Positions 35,530 through 43,526 of a stretch of DNA of 64,000 bases are shown piece after piece; position 1 is the first letter of the stretch; each line of letters opens with the position of its first letter. Both the position numbers and the translations under genes were made by a program. Location of the stretch: NCBI RefSeq assembly GCF_018919065.1, contig NZ_JAHLQG010000043.1:62001-126000 (forward strand), given 5' to 3'. This stretch comes from Blautia sp. MSJ-9. Lineage in GTDB: Bacteria > Bacillota > Clostridia > Lachnospirales > Lachnospiraceae. Under the pieces are notes generated by a model. That model was given only the letters and a program-made list of their open reading frames with translations, was not told where the DNA came from and did not search any database.

Positions 35530-36725
35530 GACAATCTTATCGAATCATACCAATTTATACGGCAGATGTATCTGGTGTCTGTTCCGCACTGTATGAACTT
35601 GGCGGAATGACAGTGATGCATGACCCTTCCGGATGCAATTCTACATACAATACCCATGATGAGATCCGCTGGTATGATCAGGACAGCCTGATCTTTATTT
35701 CAGGACTTACAGAAATCGATGCGATTATGGGAAATGACCGGAAATTTATTGACGATATCGAGCATGCAGCCCGTGAACTGCACCCGAAATTTATCGCACT
35801 GGCAGGCTCACCGATCCCATTTATGAATGGAACGGATTTCCCGGCAATTGCGCGTGTGATCGAGACAGAAACCGGAATTCCGACATTTTCTGTGCCGACA
35901 AATGGCATGAATGATTACATCTATGGAGCAGGAATTGCACTGGAACAAATCGCCCGGCGGTTTGTTAAAGAGCCTGACAGGCAGGAAAAAGACCGATCTT
36001 CTTTAAAAAGTGTAAATCTATTAGGTGTGACACCACTGGATTTTGGACCACAGGAAAACGTAGAAGTATTAAAAGAAAATCTGAAAAAATACGGATGGAA
36101 CGTTTTATCTACATGGGCGATGGGAGATGACCTGGAAACTCTGCAAAAAGCAGGGGAAGCAGCCGTCAATCTGGTGGTGTCTGCAGTGGGACTGCGGGCG
36201 GCAAAGGTCCTCTGGGAAAGATACAAAATACCATATGTGATCGGAACGCCAAACCAGTGGCTGGCAGAAGATATTTCAAATGCATTGGAGACAGCAATCG
36301 CGCGATGCACTGCAGAAACACAGCAGTCTGTAACTACACAGCAGTCTACAATCGAGCAGTACTCTACAGTCACAGACGGGGCTTCAGCTGCACAGCAGGC
36401 AGACCCTGCGGCTATATATCTGCAGAACCGCATGCGGCAGAATGCAGAGATCACTCTGATTGGAGAACCTGTCACGATGGGATCGCTGGCAGCAGGTATC
36501 GAAAAGAAATATGGACATTCGACCCGTGTATTCTGTCCGTTGAAAGGATGCGAAGCTTTACTTGGCAAAAAAGACAAAGTAGTACTGGGAGAAGAAGCAA
36601 TGGAAGAAGCACTGAAAGATTCCAAAATCATCGTAGCAGACCCACTGTACCGACCAATCTGTCCAAAGAGCAGCACCTTTTATGAACTTCCGCATGTAGC
36701 ATTTTCGGGAAGAATATATTTATAG
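35526..36725 (+). CDS. Nitrogenase component 1-like protein, K-type, cassette 2
   Basis: ATG 35526 overlaps the D-like stop as ATGA; an in-frame ATG at 35505 is an alternative. The 399-residue protein has YTADVSGVCSALYELGGMTVMHDPSGCNSTYNTHDEIRWY-type sequence with C19 and C37, and GSPIPFMNGTDFPAI at the strand where NifK has a ligand Cys. An insert at about residues 265-285 derives from three 18-base tandem units (TQQSVT/TQQSTI). It is clearly homologous to the cassette 1 K protein and is last in the operon. Confidence 0.8.
   Translation: MRQSYRIIPIYTADVSGVCSALYELGGMTVMHDPSGCNSTYNTHDEIRWYDQDSLIFISGLTEIDAIMGNDRKFIDDIEHAARELHPKFIALAGSPIPFMNGTDFPAIARVIETETGIPTFSVPTNGMNDYIYGAGIALEQIARRFVKEPDRQEKDRSSLKSVNLLGVTPLDFGPQENVEVLKENLKKYGWNVLSTWAMGDDLETLQKAGEAAVNLVVSAVGLRAAKVLWERYKIPYVIGTPNQWLAEDISNALETAIARCTAETQQSVTTQQSTIEQYSTVTDGASAAQQADPAAIYLQNRMRQNAEITLIGEPVTMGSLAAGIEKKYGHSTRVFCPLKGCEALLGKKDKVVLGEEAMEEALKDSKIIVADPLYRPICPKSSTFYELPHVAFSGRIYL
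36318..36371 (+). repeat. Three 18-bp tandem repeats inside the K-like gene
   Basis: Units acacagcagtctgtaact, acacagcagtctacaatc and a more diverged gagcagtactctacagtc are in frame and encode a Thr/Gln/Ser-rich loop. Confidence 0.65.
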
Positions 36726-36775
36726 TGAACTGTAACATTGTTGCAGGGGAGAAGAAAGAATTGTTATATATCCGT

Positions 36776-36805
36776 TTGACATGAACTTACAGTGGAGAGT
36801 ATACT
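36776..36805 (+). promoter_or_regulatory. Promoter-like sequence after the nitrogenase-like operon
   Basis: TTGACA (36776-36781) and TATACT (36800-36805) are 18 bases apart. The spacer contains TTACAGTGGAGAG, a 13-mer also present at 44803-44815. It would drive transcription through the GGDEF relic toward the SDR gene. Confidence 0.5.
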
Positions 36806-36882
36806 TGACTTACATATACGTTACTGAGAACAGAGCGGTTTTATCCGCTTAATCTGTTTATGATGAGGAAAAGAATATAAGA

Positions 36883-37032
36883 TGCAGCAAAGGAAGCAGA
36901 TGTAAATTTGGTTGTTCTGCCCGGGAAATAGATGAAAAAATATCACTACATGATGCATTATCCCGTGCTGATGAGAGTCTGTATGAGGCAAAGAAACATA
37001 GGACAAAGAAGGTATCAAAAACGCAGGAATAA
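36883..37032 (+). pseudogene. C-terminal relic of a GGDEF (diguanylate cyclase) domain
   Basis: The frame ends with ISLHDALSRADESLYEAKKHRTKK and a TAA, matching the last helix of GGDEF domains (ADEALYEAK). The GGDEF active-site motif and everything before it are missing, and no start codon is visible. A decayed gene. Confidence 0.6.
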
Positions 37033-37113
37033 TACGAGGATAATTTCTCAGGTGAATATGATAAGATTAAATAAATACAAGAATACACAGGCAGAAAAAT
37101 GGAGGATCTGAAT

Positions 37114-37770
37114 ATGAGAGTACTGATCACGGGTACAAATTCCGGGATTGGAAAGGGTATTGCAGATAAATTTTTGAAAGAAGGACATACAGTTATCGGG
37201 ATTGACCGCAGGAAAGCATCCATACAGCATGAGAGTTATACACATATCTGTATGGATATCCGCGATAAGGCGCAGTATCCGGAATTAGAGCCATTTGACA
37301 TTGTGGTCAACAATGCAGGGGTGCAGAACGAAGAGGATATCGATGTAAATTTAAAAGGAACGATTGCCATTACCGAGAAATATGGAATACATCCGGGGAT
37401 TAAAGCAGTCCTTATGATTGGTTCTGCCAGTGGGCATAACGGTTCTGAATTTCCGGAATATGTTGCAAGTAAAGGAGGAGTCCTTTCCTATACAAAGAAT
37501 GTTGCTCTCCGCATTGCAAAATATGGAGCAACCTGCAACAGCCTTGATTTCGGAGGCGTTCTGACGGAACTGAATAAACCGGTTATGGAGGATGAAGCTT
37601 TGTGGAGCGAGATCATGGAGCAGACCCCTCTGAAACGCTGGATGACAGTAGAAGAAGCTGCAGACTGGGCCTATTTTATGACAGTCACAAACCGTTTCTG
37701 CACCGGACAGAATATCCTGATAGATGGTCTGGAAGCGGGAAATGCGCATTTTGTATGGCCGGAGGAGTAG
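37114..37770 (+). CDS. Short-chain dehydrogenase/reductase (SDR)
   Basis: ATG 37114 is chosen because GGAGG is 9-13 bases upstream; the in-frame ATG 37099 lacks a site. The 218-residue protein has the NAD(P)-binding VLITGTNSGIGKGIA, VVNNAGVQ, the catalytic Ser in MIGSASG and the YVASK pair (Tyr/Lys). It is a classical SDR, slightly short. FabG-like annotation is likely in databases but the substrate cannot be told; no fatty-acid genes are near. Confidence 0.88.
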   Translation: MRVLITGTNSGIGKGIADKFLKEGHTVIGIDRRKASIQHESYTHICMDIRDKAQYPELEPFDIVVNNAGVQNEEDIDVNLKGTIAITEKYGIHPGIKAVLMIGSASGHNGSEFPEYVASKGGVLSYTKNVALRIAKYGATCNSLDFGGVLTELNKPVMEDEALWSEIMEQTPLKRWMTVEEAADWAYFMTVTNRFCTGQNILIDGLEAGNAHFVWPEE

Positions 37771-37835
37771 TTATTGTTTAACCAGATCAGGTAAGGGGCA
37801 AAGAGGAGAATTTTATCTGTTTTACCAATAGCGAG

Positions 37836-37871
37836 CAGAGATACTTGTAAAAAGCAGGTATCTCTGTTTTT
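37836..37871 (+). terminator. Terminator after the SDR gene
   Basis: The arms cagagatact and aggtatctctg with an A-rich loop end in gtttttatt. Confidence 0.75.
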
Positions 37872-38021
37872 ATTCGTTCCGGCGATAATATTCATTGAGA
37901 AATCGAATATTTTACAGTATAATGAAATGAATACACCCTGCGAAAAGCTTTACTTTTCTTTGTGCGGTCAGTAAGTTGATAAAAGGGAGTATTAGAATAA
38001 TTTTTGGATGAGGAAAAAGAA

Positions 38022-38546
38022 ATGAAGGAATTTATCAGTGAAACAATTATGGAGAAATATGAATTCCGTAATATCAGACCGGAAGAAACAGATCAGGCAG
38101 TACAGATAGAACAGATCTGTTTTCCGCCAAATGAGGCGTGCTCAGAGAAGCATATGACAGAAAGAATACAGAAAGTTTCAGAACTCTTTCTGGTCGCAGT
38201 GGATAAAAAGACTGGCAAAATAGCCGGTTTTTTAAATGGAAGCGCAACAGATGAGGAAGTTTTCCGTGATGAATTTTTCACAGATGTTACGTTAAACAAC
38301 CGGAATGGAAAGAACATTATGCTTCTGGGGCTTGACGTACTGCCGGAATACAGAGGGCAGGGACTCGCAAGAGAACTGATGCATCAGTATCTGAGAAGAG
38401 AGAAAGAAAACGGCAGAGAGAAAGTTTTTCTTACCTGTCTGGATAACAAAGTGGAGATGTACACTAAAATGGGATACAAGGATCTGGGAATCTCAGGCTC
38501 TTCATGGGGTGGCGAAGAATGGCATGATATGTTATATGAATTGTAA
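38022..38546 (+). CDS. GNAT-family N-acetyltransferase
   Basis: The 174-residue protein has the GNAT fold: a first strand EFRNIRPEETDQAVQIEQICFPPNEACSE (about residues 11-39) and the acetyl-CoA-binding motif LLGLDVLPEYRGQGLARELM. The end, YTKMGYKDLGISGSSWGGEEWHDMLYEL, resembles arylalkylamine-type GNATs. ATG 38022 has GAGGA just upstream; TTG 38004 is an alternative. Substrate unknown. Confidence 0.85.
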   Translation: MKEFISETIMEKYEFRNIRPEETDQAVQIEQICFPPNEACSEKHMTERIQKVSELFLVAVDKKTGKIAGFLNGSATDEEVFRDEFFTDVTLNNRNGKNIMLLGLDVLPEYRGQGLARELMHQYLRREKENGREKVFLTCLDNKVEMYTKMGYKDLGISGSSWGGEEWHDMLYEL

Positions 38547-38615
38547 CTTTGAATGATTAAGTAAGTAGTGAAGCGGATATTTTTACCTGCCCGAATAATA
38601 ATATAGAAAGAGCAA

Positions 38616-39965
38616 ATGATGAAAAGAGAAAAAGACCATGCATTTTACAACAAATTATGGAGTCTGATGATCCCTATCGTGCTGCAGAATCTGATGCTGG
38701 CTCTGGTAGCAGTAGCGGATGCATTTATGCTTGGAGGAATGGATCAGAATTATATGTCTGCCGTTTCCCTGGCAACACAGATCCAGTTTATCCAGAACAT
38801 GTTTCTGTCAGCGGCAACTGCAAGTCTCGGAATTCTGGGGGCACAGTACTGGGGAAAAGGCGACATTAAGACTCTGGATGCCATCTTCTGTATGGCACTT
38901 CGCTTATGCGGACTGGTGTCCGTGATATTCTTTGCAGGATGTGTTTTCTTCGGAAAATATCTCATGTTGATCTTTACAAATGAGAGTGTACTGATTGATT
39001 ATGGTATCAGTTATCTGAGAATTGCAGGATTTTCCTATCTGCTTACAGGAATTTCACAGTGCTACCTCGTTATCATGAAGACCAGCGAGCATGCAAAGAC
39101 AACCGCAGTGATCAGTTCTGCGACTGTATGTATCAATATTATCCTGAACGCAGTATTTATTTACGGAGCATTCGGAATTACTCCGATGGGAGTAAGAGGT
39201 GCGGCAGTGGCAACTCTGATCGCAAGGATCATTGAACTTGCATGTTCCATAGCTGTTTCTTATAGAAAAGGATATATTCATCCGAATATGGATCAGTTAT
39301 TCCAGAGAGATAAGCAGTTATCGCAGGACTTCCGGAAATGTGCACTTCCACTTCTGGGAGCATGTTTGTTTTGGGGAGTCGGATTTACTTCCTATTCTTC
39401 CTTTATGGGGCATCTTGGAGTAGATGCGGCAGCCGCAAATTCTGTGGCAGCAGTTGTAAGAGATATGATCTGCTGCTTCAGTGCCGGAATCTCCAGTGCT
39501 GCAGGAATTATGGTAGGAAATGAACTGGGAGCCGGAAATCTGGAGAGAGGAAAGGCTTACGGCATTCGCCTGCTGAAGATTTCACTGGTATGTGGAGCTG
39601 CTATGGCACTTTTGATGGTGATATCGGCACCGATTATTCTACATTTTGTGAAACTGACACCGCAGGCAGCAGGATATCTGAAGGGAATGTTTGCAGTTAT
39701 TGCGGTTTATATGATTGGACGTGCAGTGAATGATGTTACGATCAACGGAATCTTTGGAGCCGGTGGGGACACTATGTTTGATATGTACAGCCTTGCAGTG
39801 TGTATGTGGTGTCTGGCAATTCCACTGGCTGTAGCAGGAACTTACTTTTTCCACTGGCCTGTAGTGCTCGTATATGCATGTACTTGCATTGATGAGGTTG
39901 GTAAACTGCCGTGGGTGCTGTATCATTTTCGAAAATGTAAATGGGTAAAAGACCTGACGCATTAG
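38616..39965 (+). CDS. MATE family efflux transporter
   Basis: The 449-residue integral membrane protein has about 12 hydrophobic segments in the two-fold MATE layout. It begins LWSLMIPIVLQNLMLALVAVADAFMLGGM, with internal homologues such as CALPLLGACLFWGVGF for the second bundle. MATE carriers expel cationic drugs or metabolites using Na+ or H+. It follows the GNAT gene by 69 bases. No regulator is adjacent. Confidence 0.9.
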   Translation: MMKREKDHAFYNKLWSLMIPIVLQNLMLALVAVADAFMLGGMDQNYMSAVSLATQIQFIQNMFLSAATASLGILGAQYWGKGDIKTLDAIFCMALRLCGLVSVIFFAGCVFFGKYLMLIFTNESVLIDYGISYLRIAGFSYLLTGISQCYLVIMKTSEHAKTTAVISSATVCINIILNAVFIYGAFGITPMGVRGAAVATLIARIIELACSIAVSYRKGYIHPNMDQLFQRDKQLSQDFRKCALPLLGACLFWGVGFTSYSSFMGHLGVDAAAANSVAAVVRDMICCFSAGISSAAGIMVGNELGAGNLERGKAYGIRLLKISLVCGAAMALLMVISAPIILHFVKLTPQAAGYLKGMFAVIAVYMIGRAVNDVTINGIFGAGGDTMFDMYSLAVCMWCLAIPLAVAGTYFFHWPVVLVYACTCIDEVGKLPWVLYHFRKCKWVKDLTH

Positions 39966-40016
39966 AAGAAGTGTGATAAAATGAAAAAAAAATACAGTTG
40001 CTGTTCTGCAAAATGT

Positions 40017-40043
40017 ATTACTGAAAACGGAGTGAACAGTAAC
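40017..40043. repeat. GTTACTG-N13-CAGTAAC dyad, copy 3
   Basis: ATTACTG and CAGTAAC arms (six of seven pairs) are separated by 13 bases, between the MATE and recQ genes. CAGCGGATGAATGACCG follows, partly like the GCGGAT/ATCCGC modules seen at 30556 and 38570. Confidence 0.45.
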
Positions 40044-40123
40044 AAAATACAGCGGATGAATGACCGTATTATGGATTATATTACGTAAAATGATAACTTA
40101 ACTGAATGGAAGGTGAGAAAAAG

Positions 40124-41992
40124 TTGAACGCATTACAAACCTTAAAGACGTATTTTGGCTACGATACATTCAGAGAAGGGCAGGAGAGTATTGTGGAGTC
40201 CATCCTGAAACATCAGGATGTGCTTGCAATCATGCCGACAGGAGCAGGTAAATCTATCTGCTATCAGATTCCGGCGCTTATGCTGCCGGGCATTACACTT
40301 GTAATTTCCCCGCTGATCTCTCTGATGCAGGATCAGGTAAAAGCCCTGAATGAGGCGGGGATCCATGCTGCATTTATTAATTCTTCCCTCACGGAAAATC
40401 AGATCAGCAAAGCTCTGTATCTGGCAGCTGGGGGAAGATACAAAATCATCTATGTGGCTCCTGAACGTCTGGAAAACTACGAATTTCTGGAATTTGCCAG
40501 ACATGTAGAAATTTCTATGATAACGGTGGACGAAGCACACTGTATTTCCCAGTGGGGACAGGACTTCCGCCCGAGCTATCTCAAAATTGTAGAATTTGTC
40601 CGTAATCTTCCCAAAAGACCAATCGTCAGCGCATTTACAGCGACAGCCACAGAAGAAGTAAAGAATGATATTCTCTGTACCTTAAATCTGTTTGATCCGG
40701 CAGTTGTTGTTACCGGATTTGACAGAAAGAATTTATATTACAGTGTAGAAAATATCCGCCGTAAAGATGACTTTGTGATGGAATATATAGAGAAACATCC
40801 GACAGAAAGTGGAATCATTTACTGTGCAACAAGAAAGAATGTAGATAACCTGTTTGAAATGCTCTTCAAAAAAGGTGTTCCTGTTACCAGATATCATGCA
40901 GGACTTAACAATGAGAGCAGAAAGCAGAACCAGGACGATTTCATTTATGACAGAACGCCGGTGATCGTGGCGACGAATGCTTTTGGAATGGGAATTGATA
41001 AATCGAATGTGCGTTATGTGATCCATTATAATATGCCGCAGAGCATGGAGAATTACTATCAGGAAGCAGGACGTGCAGGTCGTGACGGGGAAAATTCCCA
41101 GTGCATTTTGCTGTTTTCTCCGCAGGATGTAATGATCAACAGGATGCTTCTGGATAACAAAGATTTCTCTGATGTGGAGGAGGACGATGAATATCTGATC
41201 CGTCAGAGGGATATCCGCAGACTTCAGATCATGGAAGGCTACTGTAAGACAACAGGATGTCTGAGAAATTATATTCTGGAATATTTCGGGGAGAAGACAT
41301 CAGGTCCATGTGACAATTGTGGAAACTGTCATCGGGAATACCATGAAGTAGATATGACAGCAGAAGCAAAACAGGTAGTCAACTGCGTGGCAGAAACCAG
41401 AGGAAGATACGGACTGACAATCGTACTGGGCACACTTATAGGGGCAAAGCGGGCACGCCTGCGGGAACTCGGAACAGATAAGTATAAATCTTATGGTGCA
41501 TTGAGTGATCACAGCGAAGCAGAACTCAGAACCCTGATCAGCCAGATGGTAGAAATGGGATATTTATACCAGACACAGGAACGTTACAGTGTTCTGAGAC
41601 TGGGAAATATTACTCCTTTAAAAGATGAAAATACGCACGTAGTCATGCGTACTTATGAAGAAAAAGAGCCGGATAAAAAGAAAAAGACCGCAAAATCTGT
41701 CCGAAAACGCAGTACAGATGCACTTACATCTGCAGGCTATGATTTATTTGAAGCATTGCGGAAACTGCGTCTGGAAATCGCACGGGAAGAGTCCATGCCG
41801 CCATATATTGTATTCAGTGACAAGACGCTGATCGATATGTGTGTGAAGAAGCCGTCCAATGAATCCGAAATGTTGGAAGTTTCCGGTGTGGGAGAAAATA
41901 AGTTAAAGAAATATGGTCAGAGATTTCTGGAAGAAATTCAGAATTTCTGCAGAGACCGCCCTGATGCAGTTTTGAGTATGCCTGAATCCTGA
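40124..41992 (+). CDS. recQ: ATP-dependent DNA helicase RecQ
   Basis: TTG 40124 is preferred because AAGGTGAG is 7 bases upstream; ATG 40106 is in frame but has no site. The 622-residue protein has Walker A MPTGAGKSICYQ, DEAH box VDEAHCISQWGQDFRPSY, SAFTATAT and the arginine-finger motif QEAGRAGRDG. The RecQ-Ct zinc cysteines CRTTGCLRN-like (YCKTTGCLRNYILEYFG and CDNCGNC) and a C-terminal HRDC domain follow. It unwinds DNA 3'-5' in recombination repair. Confidence 0.95.
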   Translation: MNALQTLKTYFGYDTFREGQESIVESILKHQDVLAIMPTGAGKSICYQIPALMLPGITLVISPLISLMQDQVKALNEAGIHAAFINSSLTENQISKALYLAAGGRYKIIYVAPERLENYEFLEFARHVEISMITVDEAHCISQWGQDFRPSYLKIVEFVRNLPKRPIVSAFTATATEEVKNDILCTLNLFDPAVVVTGFDRKNLYYSVENIRRKDDFVMEYIEKHPTESGIIYCATRKNVDNLFEMLFKKGVPVTRYHAGLNNESRKQNQDDFIYDRTPVIVATNAFGMGIDKSNVRYVIHYNMPQSMENYYQEAGRAGRDGENSQCILLFSPQDVMINRMLLDNKDFSDVEEDDEYLIRQRDIRRLQIMEGYCKTTGCLRNYILEYFGEKTSGPCDNCGNCHREYHEVDMTAEAKQVVNCVAETRGRYGLTIVLGTLIGAKRARLRELGTDKYKSYGALSDHSEAELRTLISQMVEMGYLYQTQERYSVLRLGNITPLKDENTHVVMRTYEEKEPDKKKKTAKSVRKRSTDALTSAGYDLFEALRKLRLEIAREESMPPYIVFSDKTLIDMCVKKPSNESEMLEVSGVGENKLKKYGQRFLEEIQNFCRDRPDAVLSMPES

Positions 41993-42144
41993 GACATACA
42001 GATGAAATGAGGTTAGGGCCCCAAGTTCAAATGCCTTATCGTGCAAGCACGAACGGCTTTTTGACTCTGATATCATGAAATAAAAGAATCACAGGAAAAC
42101 GAAAGAAAAAAACAAGAAAAGAAAACAAAAGAAGGAAACGAGAA

Positions 42145-43461
42145 ATGGAAATAAAGATGGAGAAGAAAACAGGAAGAATCACAAAAGTTCTGGTCTGCAT
42201 GCTTGCGGTATTCTGCTTTTTTGCAATTTCTGTACAGGCTCAGGCAGCAGCGAAGAAAGAAATTTCAGCAAAAGTAAACGGAAGTGTGAAAGCAGTACTG
42301 GAGAAGCAGGGCGATTCCTGGCATCTTACAACAGGAGATGAAGAGGAGGATGCACAGATTTTATCCTCCAGGATTGTGTATCTGAAAACGACCAAAGGAA
42401 GCGATATCACAACCGGCTATTATGCATTTAATAAAAAAGGAATCCTGGATCTACGAAGAACATTTCATGTGCTGGATACCAAAATCATGGATACACGCTT
42501 TAAAGGAAAATATTACTTCGGAGGAGAGAACGGAAAACTCTGGGTAAATAAGCGTGGCTGGACCCAGATTGGAAAAAAGAAATATTATCTTTCCAGAACT
42601 GGAAGAATGTATGTAAATACATGGGTGCAGGGGTATTATCTGGAAGATGACGGTCAGATTGCAAAGAATATGAAGACACCGGATGGCAGTTATGTGGACT
42701 GTGATGGCCGCAAATGTAAAAAAGAAGAAATGTCTCTGAGCAGTCTGAAAAAGCAGCTGCAGTCAATGATCAATGGATACAGCGGAGAATGGTCTGTATA
42801 TGTTAAAGACCTCAAAACAGGTGATGTGATTTCCATTAATGATAAAGCAATGAAGCCGGCCAGTGTAATCAAGTTGTTTACAATGGCTGCAACTTATGAT
42901 GGTATTAAAAGTGGAAGAATTCAGAAGACAAGCAGCGTGAACAGTCTGCTGGAAGACATGATCACAGTCAGCGACAATGAATCCTTTAATGAACTGGTCC
43001 GAAGAAACAGTTCCTACAGAAGCTTTACAAATGGATGCAGCGTGATCAACCAATATCTGAAGAAAGTGGGATGTACCAAAACAGGATGCCACAGCAGTCT
43101 TCATCCTTCCAGTTCTTCCTTTACCTGGGATGGTCAGACAAACATGGCATCTGCAAAAGATGCGGGACTGATTCTGGAGAAAATTTATAAAGGCCAGTGT
43201 GTGTCTGCGAAATATTCAAAAGAGATGTTAAATCTTTTGCTGCGACAGACAAGAAGATGGAAAATCCCGGCAGGACTTCCAGCAGGAACAAAATGCGCAA
43301 ACAAAACCGGAGAAAACGACAGCTGCCAGAATGACGTGGCAATAGTTTACGGCAAAAAGACAAATTATGTTGTCTGCATTTTTGCGCAGACTTATGAGGG
43401 AAGCGGAGTAAGTGGTATCCGCGCACTGTCTTCAAAAATTTACAGGGTATTGAATAACTGA
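42145..43461 (+). CDS. Secreted class A beta-lactamase-like serine hydrolase with cell-wall repeat region
   Basis: The 438-residue protein has a signal peptide (ITKVLVCMLAVFCFFAISVQAQA, cut after about residue 35). A region of aromatic Gly/Trp-Tyr repeats like glucan- or choline-binding repeats follows (LWVNKRGWTQIGKKKYYLSRTGRMYVNTW, about 135-165). The catalytic domain has S240-V-I-K243, S276-D-N and K387-T-G, the class A triad motifs. It could be a penicillin-interacting or peptidoglycan hydrolase rather than a resistance enzyme, as is common in Lachnospiraceae. It acts outside the cell. Confidence 0.85.
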   Translation: MEIKMEKKTGRITKVLVCMLAVFCFFAISVQAQAAAKKEISAKVNGSVKAVLEKQGDSWHLTTGDEEEDAQILSSRIVYLKTTKGSDITTGYYAFNKKGILDLRRTFHVLDTKIMDTRFKGKYYFGGENGKLWVNKRGWTQIGKKKYYLSRTGRMYVNTWVQGYYLEDDGQIAKNMKTPDGSYVDCDGRKCKKEEMSLSSLKKQLQSMINGYSGEWSVYVKDLKTGDVISINDKAMKPASVIKLFTMAATYDGIKSGRIQKTSSVNSLLEDMITVSDNESFNELVRRNSSYRSFTNGCSVINQYLKKVGCTKTGCHSSLHPSSSSFTWDGQTNMASAKDAGLILEKIYKGQCVSAKYSKEMLNLLLRQTRRWKIPAGLPAGTKCANKTGENDSCQNDVAIVYGKKTNYVVCIFAQTYEGSGVSGIRALSSKIYRVLNN

Positions 43462-43526
43462 TTTACCAAAATCAATAAGAACCGTACATGAATCATATGT
43501 CTGGCGGGGTAAAAACAGGAGGGAGT

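Noticed and set aside
24815-36725. Nitrogen fixation (nif) operon
   Set aside because: There are no nifB, nifE, nifN, nifV or nifS genes, and the D/K-like proteins lack the P-cluster and FeMo-co ligand sets. They are nitrogenase-like only.
42025-42064. Terminator after recQ
   Set aside because: The arms around cgtgcaagcacg pair only partly and the T-run is interrupted, so the support is too weak.
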